Both the position numbers and the translations under genes were made by a program. From positions 60,872 through 124,871 of the forward strand of contig CAWDME010000021.1 of assembly GCA_963803335.1 (NCBI GenBank): a stretch of DNA of 64,000 bases, read 5' to 3'. Of this stretch, positions 50,911 to 59,784 are shown piece after piece. The number at the start of each line of letters is the position of its first letter. Within the stretch, counting starts at the first letter, position 1. The stretch comes from DASSUW01 sp963803335. Its GTDB lineage: Bacteria > Actinomycetota > Thermoleophilia > Solirubrobacterales > Solirubrobacteraceae. The notes beneath the pieces were generated by a model that was given only the letters and a program-made list of their open reading frames with translations, had not been told where the DNA came from and searched no databases.

Positions 50911-53018
50911 CGCCCTGGGCGGCGCGAGTCGCCGCCAGCAGGTCGGACGTCGAGTCGGACGAGTGCGGATCCAGGTAGTACGCCGCCTGCAGCGCGCTGA
51001 CGGCGCCGCGCGGATCGTTGAGCGCGTTCAGCCGCAGCTCCCCGAGCTGCCGCCAGGCCTCGGCGGTGGCAGGCTCGATCCGGACGGCGCGCTCGAGCGC
51101 GGCCTCTGAGCCCTTGAGGTCGCCGCGCGCCTGGTCGATCGCGGCGAGGTCGAACAGCGGGTCGGCCGACAGCGGGTTGCGCTCCGTGGCGATCTGCGCG
51201 GTCTCGGCGGCGGCGAGCGGCTGGCCCGCGTCGAGCCGGTCGAACGCCGCGTCGCCGGCGTGCACGGCCCGCACGGGCTGGAACGCCGTCCACGCGGCGG
51301 CGAGGGCGAGCACGATGACGAGCGCAGCGGCCGCGCCGTGCAGCGGCGGCACGCTGTGCGCCGCTCGCGCGAGGCGGCTCGCATACGGCCACGGGGCCGG
51401 TGGCGGCGCCGGGGTTGGGCGTTCGAGGCGCGCGCGGAGCGGCCCGCGGCCGACGACCCAGCCCGCGCACAGCATCGCGACGCCCGCGTTCGCCGGGACA
51501 AACCACGTCCAGTCGATCGTAGAGTGGACGCCGAACACGATCACCACGACCGCGAGCGTGACCATGCCCACGCGCTCGGCGTCCCACGGCAGCCCGCGGG
51601 CGCGGCGATGCACGCCGGTGGCGCGCGCGGCGGCGGCGAGCCACGCGATCATCGCGAGCAGCGACGCGGCAAGGCCGGCCCAGCCGAGGTCGGCGAGCGT
51701 CTGCACGACGTAGCCGTGGGCGTGGCGGACGGCGAGCGCGTCGGTGCGGAAGCGGGTGCGCACGGTCCCGTACGCGCCGGCGCCGGTGCCGACCCACGGC
51801 GACGTGGCGTGGACGTCGAGCGCCTCCTTCCAGTAGCGGGCGCGCACCGAGGACGTGGCGGTCAGCCGGTCGGGGGTGTTGGCCGGCGTCTTCGCGTTCG
51901 GGTCGGTGAGCTGGTGCCAGGCCTTGGAGACCTGGCCTCCGGCCCCGCCCGGCGCGGCCGCCAGCGCGATCAGCGCCACCACCGGCAGCAGCGCCAGCAC
52001 GGCGAGCGCGCTGCGGCCGACGATCCGGCGCACGTGTTCCGACGGTGGCCGCTGTGCGATCAGCGAAGTGCAGCGCGAGGCCGGCGGCGAGCAGCACCGC
52101 GACCATCAGCAGCAGCAGCGCGCCGAACTCGTGGCCGGCGTCGACGCGGGCGGCGATCGGCGCGCGGTCGGTCGTCAGCCCGTCCTGCGAGAACGCCCAC
52201 GCCACCATCGGCGCCGCCCCCACGACACCGGCGGCCAGCGCCGTGATCGCCCGCAGCCGCAGCGGCACGACGAGGAACCAGACGGCGAGGCCGAGCACGA
52301 GCGCCGCCAGCGCCCCGCGCGAGTACGACAGCATCATGCACACGAACAGCACCCCGAGGGCGGGCCACGCCAGCGCGTTCGCCGCCGCGTGGCCGGACCG
52401 GCGCGCCGCGAGCCACAGCATCGGCGGTACGCCGAGCGCCGCCATCAGGCCGACCGAGTTCCAGTACGCGAACGGCTCGCGCAGTCGCGCGTACGTCTCG
52501 TCGGGGGCGAGCGCGGCCGGGAAGACCTTGGTGAGCAGCGCCCACGCGCAGACGAGCAGGCAGCCGGCGCCGACCCCGACCACCATTCCCGCCCAGCGGT
52601 CGGGCAGCAGGCGCGCCAGCGCGACGCCGCCCGCGAACACCGCGAGGTAGGCAAGCGTGCGGCTGGCCTCGACCCACGAGTCGCCCGGCACGAGCGACCA
52701 GGTGACCGAGAACGCGGTGAAGGCGGCGAGGACCGCGAAGGCCAGCAGTGGGCCGCCGCCGTAGAACGGCGTGTCGGCCGTTCGCGGCCGCCGCAGCAGA
52801 GCGGCCGCGACCGCGGCGGCGCCGGCGAGCATCATCGCGATCAGGACGTTGGTGGTTCGCTCGAGGCGCAGGCCGCCGGCGGCGGCGAACGCCGCGGCGG
52901 CGATCCCGATCGCGACGCCCGTGGCCAGCGTGCCGCTCCCCGAGATGTCGGGGATCGGAACCGTGATCGAGCGCCGCCGCTGGCGGCCGGGGCTAACCGG
53001 GTCGGCCAGGGAGGACAC
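50885..53018 (-). pseudogene. O-antigen ligase-like membrane protein with C-terminal TPR, frame broken near 52035-52060
   Basis: The 5' part from GTG at 53016-53018 holds about eight membrane helices (FAYWNSVGLMAALG and MMLSYSRGALAALVLGLAVW are O-antigen ligase/polymerase marks) and runs to about GLALHFADRT. The 3' part (52033-50885) is in another frame: more helices, the periplasmic loop with SPWVGTGAGAYG and HAHGYVVQTLADLGW, then tetratricopeptide-like repeats (RNPLSADPLFDLAAIDQARGD, ATAEAWRQLGELRLNALND). Together they give about 710 residues, normal for Wzy/WaaL-type proteins with TPR. They would polymerise or ligate polysaccharide units outside the membrane. Beyond the break the original frame stays open, but only as Arg/Pro/Gly-rich nonsense. 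Error or real mutation cannot be told apart. Confidence 0.8.
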
Positions 53019-53568
53019 GACGGAGGGCGGTGAGCGGATGCCGTGTCTGCCGCCACACGGACGGTGCGAGCGCGGCGGCCGCGGCTGCGGCGAGCAGGGC
53101 GAGGACCACGAGCAGGGTCGTCGGCAGCGAGTTGCGCAGGTCCCCTTCACCGGGGGTCACGTTGCGCCCGGCGATCTGGAGCGGCTGGCCGCCGCTGCCG
53201 GCTGCGTTGTTGAGCGCCTTGCGGTCGGCGTCGGTCGCCGGTGTGAGCGGCTCGCCTCCCGGCCCGCTGGCGCCAGGCCCGCCGCCGGTCCCGGCGGTTC
53301 CGCCGCCACCGCCGCCGTTGCCCCCGTTGCCGCTGTTGCCCGCCTGATTGAGCAGCGCGCGGCGCAGCACGTCGCGGCAGTCGGAGTACTGGTCGACGTC
53401 GTCGGGGATGTGCTCGAGCGCGTCGCGGATCTGGCGCGAGGTGTAGGTGCCGGTCAGGCGACCGTCCTGGCACTCCTGCAGGATCTTTGTCCGGGTGCTC
53501 TCGGCAAACGCGGCGGGCGCGCCCACGAGAACCGCCAGTAGGCATGCGACGATGGCCGTGCGGAGCAT
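52993..53568 (-). CDS. exported membrane-anchored protein with Gly-rich linker
   Basis: 191 residues from ATG at 53566-53568. A signal peptide (about 23 residues, AAFAE) precedes a small helical domain with two cysteines (ILQECQDGRLTG, DVDQYSDCRDVL), a long Gly/Asn-rich linker (about 75-105), and a C-terminal transmembrane helix with a basic cytoplasmic tail. The architecture fits an extracellular module held on the membrane beside the polysaccharide ligase, whose start it overlaps by 26 bases. I know no function; conserved in this class is likely. Confidence 0.7.
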   Translation of the reverse strand: MLRTAIVACLLAVLVGAPAAFAESTRTKILQECQDGRLTGTYTSRQIRDALEHIPDDVDQYSDCRDVLRRALLNQAGNSGNGGNGGGGGGTAGTGGGPGASGPGGEPLTPATDADRKALNNAAGSGGQPLQIAGRNVTPGEGDLRNSLPTTLLVVLALLAAAAAAALAPSVWRQTRHPLTALRRVLPGRPG

Positions 53569-53581
53569 CGAGCGGAGCACG

Positions 53582-54655
53582 CTAGCAGCCGTTCTGGGAG
53601 CGTCCGGCGCCTGCCGCGGCCAGTGCGCGCGCCATCCCGTCGGCCCAGGCGGCGTGGCTGTAAGCGCCCACCGCGGCGCGTCCGGCGGCGCCCAAACGGG
53701 CGCGCAGCGCCGGCTCGTCGTGCAGGCGGCGCAGGGCGCCCGCGAGGGCGTCCGCGTCGCCGGCGGGGACGACGAGGCCGGTCCGCTCATGCTCGATCAG
53801 CCCGCCGGCGGCGGCGCCGACCGCGTCGGTCGCGATCACGGGCACTCCCTGGTTGAAGGCTTCGTTGGCCACCAGCCCCCACGGCTCGCGGAAGTCGCGG
53901 GTGGGGATGGACGGTATGACCACAACGTCGGAGCCGGCGTAGAAGTTGCGCAGCGCGACGGGGTCCGCCTCGCCTGCGAGCACGGCCGCGCCGGTGGCGA
54001 CGGCCCGGGCTCGGATCGGGCCGCCGCCGACCAGAACCAGCGCGGCTGATGGCGCTGACAGGCCTGACGAACGCCAGGCCCGAAGGAGCACCGCCACACC
54101 CTTTTCCCGGACCATCCGGCCGGCAAACATTGCCTGGAAAGCGGCATGTCGAACGGGCTCGGAAGGTCCGGACCAGAACGCATCGTCGACGCTCTGGGGC
54201 GCCTCCACGACCGGTCCGCGGGCCCCCTTGGCGCGCACGTAGGCACTCACGTGCGGGCCGTAGGTGGCGATCGCGTCGGCGTGGCGGTACAAGTGGCGCA
54301 GCGGCAGGTACGACAGCGCGTGGGCGGCGGTCCGCGGATGTGCCCAGATCGTGGCCCAGAGCACGAACGGCACGCGCGCCCGGCGCGCTCCGGCGTAGGC
54401 CGCCGGCAGTGCGATGCGGCCGGACAGGCCGGCGACGACGGCACGGAACCGTCCGGAGGCGGCGAGCCGCAGCACGCCGCGCTGGGTCGGGCGCACGACC
54501 GGGAACGGCAGCTCCTCGCCGCCCGCGCCGCCGCCGTGCCTCAGATCGCCGCCGATCAGCGCGAACACGACGTCCTCCCGCTCGTGCAGGGCGGCGAACG
54601 CACCGACCCGGAAGGGCGGGGCGTAGTTCGTGACGAACAGGACGGGCCGGCTCAC
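53582..54655 (-). CDS. family 4 glycosyltransferase
   Basis: 357 residues, GT-B fold. The acceptor domain starts with VLFVTNYAPPFRVGAFAAL; the donor domain has AMFAGRMVREKGVAVLLRAW and SIPTRDFREPWGLVANEAFNQGVPVIATDAVG with the sugar-phosphate-binding Glu. Predicted cytoplasmic or membrane-associated, extending lipid-linked oligosaccharides. It lies upstream of the exported protein and ligase genes on the same strand and is divergent from the GT2 gene, with a 26-base gap that holds a promoter for the latter. Confidence 0.9.
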   Translation of the reverse strand: MSRPVLFVTNYAPPFRVGAFAALHEREDVVFALIGGDLRHGGGAGGEELPFPVVRPTQRGVLRLAASGRFRAVVAGLSGRIALPAAYAGARRARVPFVLWATIWAHPRTAAHALSYLPLRHLYRHADAIATYGPHVSAYVRAKGARGPVVEAPQSVDDAFWSGPSEPVRHAAFQAMFAGRMVREKGVAVLLRAWRSSGLSAPSAALVLVGGGPIRARAVATGAAVLAGEADPVALRNFYAGSDVVVIPSIPTRDFREPWGLVANEAFNQGVPVIATDAVGAAAGGLIEHERTGLVVPAGDADALAGALRRLHDEPALRARLGAAGRAAVGAYSHAAWADGMARALAAAGAGRSQNGC

Positions 54656-54669
54656 GGGATCGCGAAACC

Positions 54670-54675
54670 TATGAT
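54670..54675 (+). promoter_or_regulatory. -10 box for the GT2 gene
   Basis: TATGAT, close to the -10 consensus, lies six bases before the GTG at 54682; a leaderless transcript is likely. Confidence 0.5.
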
Positions 54676-54681
54676 GGCGGC

Positions 54682-55479
54682 GTGCCGCTCGACGTCGCGG
54701 TCCAGGTCGTCAACTACCGCACCCGCCGGCACCTCGAGGCGTGCCTGCCGACCGTGGTGGCTGATCTCGCCGGTCTCGACAGCCGCGTGCTGGTGCTCGA
54801 CAACGCGTCGGGCGACGATCTGGCGCCACTCGCCGCCGCCTACCCCGACGTCGTGTTCGAGACGGCGGAGCGCAACGTCGGCTTCGGCGCCGGCCACAAC
54901 CGGCTCGCGGCCCGGCACGACGCCCGGGCGGTGCTCTTCCTCAACCCGGACACGCGGTTCGTCGAGCCGCACACGGTCGCGCGCCTTCTCGAGGCGCTCG
55001 GCGGCGACGTCGTCGCGGTCGGGCCGCAGCTGCTGTCGGCGAGCGGCGACGTCGACCGGCGCGATCACGGCGAGCTGCACGGGCTGCGCGGCCGGCTCGC
55101 GCAGGCGGCCGGCGACAGCCACTGGCGGCGCCGCGACGCGCCTGCCGACGTCGCGTGGGTGTCGGGCGCGGCGTGCCTCGTCGACCGCGCGGTGTTCGAC
55201 GCGGTCGGTGGCTTCGACGAGGGCTTCTTCCTGTTCAAGGAGGAGGAGGACCTGCTGCTGCGCATGCGCGGGCACGGCGGGCGTGTGCGCTACCTGCCGA
55301 CGGTCCGGGTGTGGCACGAGGGCGGCGTCGTCGCGTCGCGCGACGAACACATGGCGTCGTCGGCGTCGCGCTTTGCCGAGAAGCATGTCCGGGGTCGCGT
55401 GCAGCGGCGGCTGGCGCCGCCCGCGTTCCGCGCGGCAGTGGTCTGGGGAGGGCGGCTCGACCGCCTGCTGGGCCGCTGA
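54682..55479 (+). CDS. family 2 glycosyltransferase (rhamnosyltransferase-like)
   Basis: 265 residues, GT-A fold. The N-terminus VAVQVVNYRTRRHLEACLP, the donor-site NPDTRF (D-x-D variant) and the acceptor-side VSGAACLVDRAVFDAVGGFDEGFFLFKEEEDLLLRM follow the WbbL/rhamnosyltransferase group. The enzyme inverts anomeric configuration, adding a sugar to a growing chain. Its stop overlaps the next glycosyltransferase gene. Confidence 0.9.
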   Translation: MPLDVAVQVVNYRTRRHLEACLPTVVADLAGLDSRVLVLDNASGDDLAPLAAAYPDVVFETAERNVGFGAGHNRLAARHDARAVLFLNPDTRFVEPHTVARLLEALGGDVVAVGPQLLSASGDVDRRDHGELHGLRGRLAQAAGDSHWRRRDAPADVAWVSGAACLVDRAVFDAVGGFDEGFFLFKEEEDLLLRMRGHGGRVRYLPTVRVWHEGGVVASRDEHMASSASRFAEKHVRGRVQRRLAPPAFRAAVVWGGRLDRLLGR

Positions 55480-56579
55480 TCCTGCTCCTGCACAACCGCT
55501 ACCGCGTGCCCGGAGGCGAGGAGCGCGCGGTCGAGGACCTCGCGTGGCTGATCCGGGGTGAGCTCGGCGAGGAAGCCTCAGTGCTCGAGCGCGACTCGGC
55601 GCGGCTGGGTGGCCTGCGCGCCGCCGCCGGCCTGCTGCGTGGCGGGCTGCAGCCCGAGTCGGTGACGGCTGCCGTCCTGCGCGAGGGCGCCCGGGTCGTC
55701 CACGCGCACAACGTGCACCCGGCGTTCGGCTGGCGCGCCCTGGCCGCGGCGCGCTCGGCGGGGGCGCGCGTCGTGCTGCACCTGCACAACTACCGGCTCG
55801 TGTGCGCGGTCGCGACCTGCTTCACGCGCGGCGACGACTGCACGCGCTGCCACGGGCGCAACACGCTGCCCGGCGTGGCGCTGCGCTGCCGCGGCTCGGT
55901 CACCGAGGCGGTCGTCTACGGCGCCGCGCTGTCGCTGTGGCAGCGGCGGCTGGCCGAGAGCGTCGACGCGTTCGTGGTCCCGAGCGCGTTCGCTCTCGGG
56001 CGCTTGCGTGAGCTCGGCGCACCGCTCGGTGCCCGCGCCCACGTGATCCCGTCGGTGCAGCGCTCGTTCGCCGACCGCTCCGGTGCCGCCGACGGCCGCT
56101 ACGCGCTCGTCGCGGGCCGGCTCACGCCGGAGAAGGGCTTCGCCGACGCGATCGTCGCCTGCTCGCGAGCGGGGGTTCCGCTCGTGGTGGCCGGCGACGG
56201 CCCGGCGCGCGACTCGCTGCGCGCCCTGGGCGGCGACGTCCGCTTCGTCGGCCGCGTGTCGGCCGACGAGCTCGCCGCCCTGCGCCGTGAGGCGGCGCTG
56301 GCGATCGTGCCGTCGCGGTACGCCGAGATCCTCCCCCTCGCCGCCTTGGAGGCGATGGCGGCGGGGCTGCCGGTCGTGGCCGCCCGCGCCGGCGGGCTTG
56401 CCGAGGTCGTGCCGGAGGAGGGCTTGTATCCGCCCGGAGATCTCCACGCCCTCACTGCCCGCATGGCGTCGCTCTGTGCCAATGCCGAGGCGGGGGAGCG
56501 TGCGTTGGCCGCGGCGCGGGAGCGGTTCGCGCCCTCCGTCATCGCGGCGCAGCTCCGTGACGTCTACAGCGGGCATTGA
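55476..56579 (+). CDS. family 4 glycosyltransferase (start codon uncertain)
   Basis: About 367 residues. There is no ATG or GTG near the expected N-terminus. The family-like sequence begins LILLLHNRYRVPGGEERAVEDLA, so initiation may be at the CTG at 55476, overlapping the previous stop; this is unusual. A cysteine-containing insert (CFTRGDDCTRCHGRNTLPGVALRC) is typical of GT4 enzymes of this group. The donor domain has LVAGRLTPEKGF and SRYAEILPLAALEAMAAGLPVV. It works with the preceding GT2 gene. Confidence 0.83.
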   Translation: MILLLHNRYRVPGGEERAVEDLAWLIRGELGEEASVLERDSARLGGLRAAAGLLRGGLQPESVTAAVLREGARVVHAHNVHPAFGWRALAAARSAGARVVLHLHNYRLVCAVATCFTRGDDCTRCHGRNTLPGVALRCRGSVTEAVVYGAALSLWQRRLAESVDAFVVPSAFALGRLRELGAPLGARAHVIPSVQRSFADRSGAADGRYALVAGRLTPEKGFADAIVACSRAGVPLVVAGDGPARDSLRALGGDVRFVGRVSADELAALRREAALAIVPSRYAEILPLAALEAMAAGLPVVAARAGGLAEVVPEEGLYPPGDLHALTARMASLCANAEAGERALAAARERFAPSVIAAQLRDVYSGH

Positions 56580-56611
56580 GGGGAGCGAGATCGGCCGGCG
56601 CCGAGGCGCGC

Positions 56612-57844
56612 TCAGAGCTGAGCAGCGCCCAGGTGCCGCGTCGTGCCGCGGAGATCGAGCACGGCCGGCGCGCGCTCGACCACGCTCTCGTGGTCCACGC
56701 TCGGGTGCGCGGTCACGATCACCACGAGATCGACGTCGAGATCGTCGAGCGACACGCTGCGCAGACCGTGCTCCACGAGCTCGGGCACGTGCGGGTCGTG
56801 GTAGCGGACGTCGGCGCCGCGCTTGCGCAACAGCTGGATGATCTTCAGCGCCGGTGACTCGCGGATGTCGCCGACGCCGGCCTTGTAGGACACGCCGAGC
56901 AGCAGCACGCGCGAGCCGCGGACCGGCTTGTGCGCGTCGTTAAGCGTGCGCTCGATCTTGTCCATGCAGAAGTACGGCATGTACTGGTTGACCTTCCCGG
57001 CGAGCTCGATGAACTCGGTCGAGAGGTCGTACTCGCGCGCCTTCCAGGCCAGGTAGAACGGGTCGACGGGCAGGCAGTGGCCGCCCATACCCGGGCCGGG
57101 ATCGAAGCGCGTGAAGCCGTACGGCTTGGTCGACGCGGCGTCGATGACCTCCCAGATGTCGATGTCCATCCGGTCGGCGAGGATCGCCAGCTCGTTCACC
57201 AAGGCGATGTTCACCGAGCGGAAGATGTTCTCCAGCAGCTTCGAGAGCTCGGCCACCTCGGGTGTCGAGACCCTCACGACGTGGTCGCAGACGCGCCCGT
57301 ACACCTCGGCGGCGCGCTCGGTGCATGCGGGAGTGAGGCCGCCGACGACCTTCGGCGTCGTGCGCATCGTGTAGTCCGTGCGCCCGGGATCGACGCGCTC
57401 GGGCGAGAACGCCAGCGCGAAGTCCTCGCCGGCGCGCAGGCCGGACTCCTCGAGCAACGGCACCATGTGCTCGCGCGTGGTGCCCGGGTACGTCGTCGAC
57501 TCGAGCACGATCAGCTGGTCGCGCCGCACGACGCCGGCGAGCGCCTGCGCGGCCGACTGCAGCGGCCCGAGGTTGGGCTCGCGGTTGCGGGTCAGCGGCG
57601 TCGGCACGCAGACGAGGATCGCCTCGGCCTCGTGCAGCTCGACCGCGCGGGTCGTGAAGTGGATCGCGCCGAGCGAGGCCTGCAGCCGCTCGTCGCTGAT
57701 GTCCTCGATCGGCGAGTGGCCGCTGCTCAGCTCGGCCACGCGCGCGTGGTCGACGTCGACGCCGATCACCTGCTCGCCCGCCTCTGCGAAGGAGACGGCG
57801 AGCGGGAGGCCCACATAGCCGAGTCCGACGATGCCAATGCTCAA
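56612..57844 (-). CDS. UDP-sugar 6-dehydrogenase (WbpA/WecC-like)
   Basis: 410 residues from TTG at 57842-57844, preceded by GAGGA six bases upstream and overlapping the previous stop as TTGA. Rossmann loop IGIVGLGYVGLPLA; ESTTYPGTT, FSPERVDPG; catalytic Cys in GMGGHCLPVDPFYL; C-terminal domain LGVSYKAGVGDIRESPAL. It oxidises C6 of a UDP-hexosamine (UDP-GlcNAc or UDP-ManNAc) to a uronic acid in two steps with NAD. A second such enzyme is at 59781-61022. Confidence 0.9.
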   Translation of the reverse strand: MSIGIVGLGYVGLPLAVSFAEAGEQVIGVDVDHARVAELSSGHSPIEDISDERLQASLGAIHFTTRAVELHEAEAILVCVPTPLTRNREPNLGPLQSAAQALAGVVRRDQLIVLESTTYPGTTREHMVPLLEESGLRAGEDFALAFSPERVDPGRTDYTMRTTPKVVGGLTPACTERAAEVYGRVCDHVVRVSTPEVAELSKLLENIFRSVNIALVNELAILADRMDIDIWEVIDAASTKPYGFTRFDPGPGMGGHCLPVDPFYLAWKAREYDLSTEFIELAGKVNQYMPYFCMDKIERTLNDAHKPVRGSRVLLLGVSYKAGVGDIRESPALKIIQLLRKRGADVRYHDPHVPELVEHGLRSVSLDDLDVDLVVIVTAHPSVDHESVVERAPAVLDLRGTTRHLGAAQL

Positions 57845-58851
57845 GAGAATTCCTCGATCTGCCTGAGAGTCACGGTCCGCGGGTCTGCCCCGTCGCGGAC
57901 GCTGTCGTGCCAGAAGACGGTAGCGTCGAGGGCGGCTGCGAGGTCGAAACGGGGCTCCCAGCCGAGCCGCTCGCGGGCCTTCGTGGCGTCCAGCCGCAGC
58001 GCGTGCGCCTCGACGCCGTCGCCCGGCGGCTCGACCCGCACGTCGAGCGGCCAGTGCGTGCGTACGCGGTCCACGACCCACCGCACCGTCTCTGCGCCGT
58101 CCGGGCCGAAGTTCCACGGCTCGGCCCATTCCTCGGACTCGAACAGCCGCTCGGCCAGGAGCAGGTAGCCGGCCAACGGGTCGAGCACGTGCTGCCAGGG
58201 CCGCACCGCTTCGGGGTGGCGGAGCACGACGGGGGCGCCGGAGCTGCCGGCGCGCACGAGGTCCGGGAGCAGCCGGTCGCGCCCCCAGTCGCCGCCGCCG
58301 ATCACGTTGCCGGCCCGGGCGGTCGCCACGCGCACGCCGTTGGCCCGCCGCGCCGCCGCCACGAGCTCCTGCGCCGCCTTCGAGGCCGAGTACGGGTCGC
58401 GGCCCCCGAGCCGGTCTCCCTCCCGATGGGCCGTCTCGCCCGGCACGTAGCACTTGTCACTGGTGACGCAGACGATCGCCGCGTCGCGCGCGGCACCGAG
58501 CACGTGCTCGGTGCCCAGCACGTTGACCTCGTACGTGCCGGCCGGGTCCTCGAGGGCGGCCCGCACGATCGGCTGGGCCGCGAGGTGGAAGACGACCTCG
58601 GGCTGCGCGGCCGCCACCGCCGCGGCGACGTCGTCGCGCGAGCGCACGTCGCCGCGCCGGTCCTCACAAACCGAGCCGACATCCGCCAGCGCGAACAGCG
58701 ACGGGTCGGTCGGCGGCGGCCCGGAGAAGCCGGTGACGCGCGCGCCGAGCGCGTCCAGCCACAGCGTCAGCCACGCGCCCTTGAAGCCCGTGTGGCCGGT
58801 GACGAGCACGCGCCGGCCGGCCCAGAAGCCGCTCAGCGGGCGGCGAGCCAT
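57841..58851 (-). CDS. NAD-dependent sugar-nucleotide dehydratase (CDP-glucose 4,6-dehydratase-like)
   Basis: 336 residues from ATG at 58849-58851, overlapping the epimerase gene by 19 bases. VLVTGHTGFKGAWLTLWL, HLAAQPIVRAALEDPAGTYEVNVLG, catalytic YSASKAAQEL, ARAGNVIGGGDWGRDRLLPD and VRPWQHVLDPL are typical of RfbG/CDP-glucose 4,6-dehydratases. No cytidylyltransferase (RfbF) is in the window, so the nucleotide could differ. It produces a 4-keto-6-deoxy sugar for the surface polymer. The stop overlaps the TTG of the dehydrogenase gene. Confidence 0.88.
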   Translation of the reverse strand: MARRPLSGFWAGRRVLVTGHTGFKGAWLTLWLDALGARVTGFSGPPPTDPSLFALADVGSVCEDRRGDVRSRDDVAAAVAAAQPEVVFHLAAQPIVRAALEDPAGTYEVNVLGTEHVLGAARDAAIVCVTSDKCYVPGETAHREGDRLGGRDPYSASKAAQELVAAARRANGVRVATARAGNVIGGGDWGRDRLLPDLVRAGSSGAPVVLRHPEAVRPWQHVLDPLAGYLLLAERLFESEEWAEPWNFGPDGAETVRWVVDRVRTHWPLDVRVEPPGDGVEAHALRLDATKARERLGWEPRFDLAAALDATVFWHDSVRDGADPRTVTLRQIEEFS

Positions 58852-59784
58852 CGCGCCGTCGCCTCGATCCCCTCGCGCGGCTCGATCTGCGCGCGCCAGC
58901 CGAGCAGCCGCTCCGCCTTCTCGACCGACGGCCACCGGCGCTGCACGTCGACCTCGAAGCTCGGGAGGTGCTCGAACTCGAGCTCGGCGGGGTCGTTGCC
59001 CGCCGCCTCCCAGCAGATCCGCGCGATCTCGGCGACCGTCAGCTCCTCCGACGCCGAGATGTTGAAGTCCTCGTTCAGCCCCGCCGGCGAGGCCGTGGCG
59101 GCGACGATGCCGGCCGCGACGTCGTCGATGTGCGTGAGCGTCCGCGTCTGCTCGCCGGAGCCGAAGATCGGCAGCGGCCGCAGCCGCTCCAGCGACTTGC
59201 GCAGCAGATCGGGCACGGCATGGGCGATCCCCGGCTCGTCCTCGGGCATCTCGCCCGGCCCGTACGCGTTGAACGGCCGGCAGATCGTGAACGGCAGGCC
59301 GTGCTCGGCGTGCGCGGCGCGGCAGTAGACCTCGCCGGCCAGCTTCGACCAGCCGTACGCGGACTGCGGCGGCGGGCAGTCGGGCAGGTAGGCCTCGGTC
59401 GTCGGGTACTGCTCCGCGCGCTCGAACACCATGCTCGAGCTCACGTACGTGAAGCGCTCGACGCCCGCGTCCAGCGCCGCGCGGAAGACCGCGTTGTAGA
59501 GCGCGTGGTTGACCTCGCGTCAGGGTGAACGGGAGCTTGTGGAAGTTCGCGATCCCACCGACGATCGCCGCCAGGTGGATCACGTGCGAGCAGCCGCGGA
59601 TCGCCTCCTGCGCCTGCTCGTAGTCGCGCAGGTCGCCGGTGTGGATCGAGGCGCCCTCGCGCATCCAGGCCGGCGCCGGCCGCTGGTCGGAGACGCGGAC
59701 CTCGAAGTCGGGGTCGCCGAGCAGCCGGCGCACGACCGCCGAGCCGATCGTGCCGGCCCCGCCGGTGACGAGGACGCGGCTCAC
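58833..59784 (-). pseudogene. NAD-dependent epimerase/dehydratase, frame broken near 59517
   Basis: The N-terminal part from GTG at 59782-59784 (VSRVLVTGGAGTIGSAVVRRLL, AAIVGGIANFHKLPFTLT) and the C-terminal part (MSSSMVFERAEQYPTTEAYLP, catalytic YGWSK, RPFNAYGPGEMPEDEPG, ISASEELTVAEIA) lie in different frames. Removing the single G at about 59517 restores an uninterrupted extended SDR with LTEVNHALYNAVF across the joint. The intact protein would be a 4-epimerase or related enzyme acting on a nucleotide sugar. It overlaps both neighbouring genes (GTGA upstream). All key residues are kept, so a sequencing error is quite possible. Confidence 0.82.
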
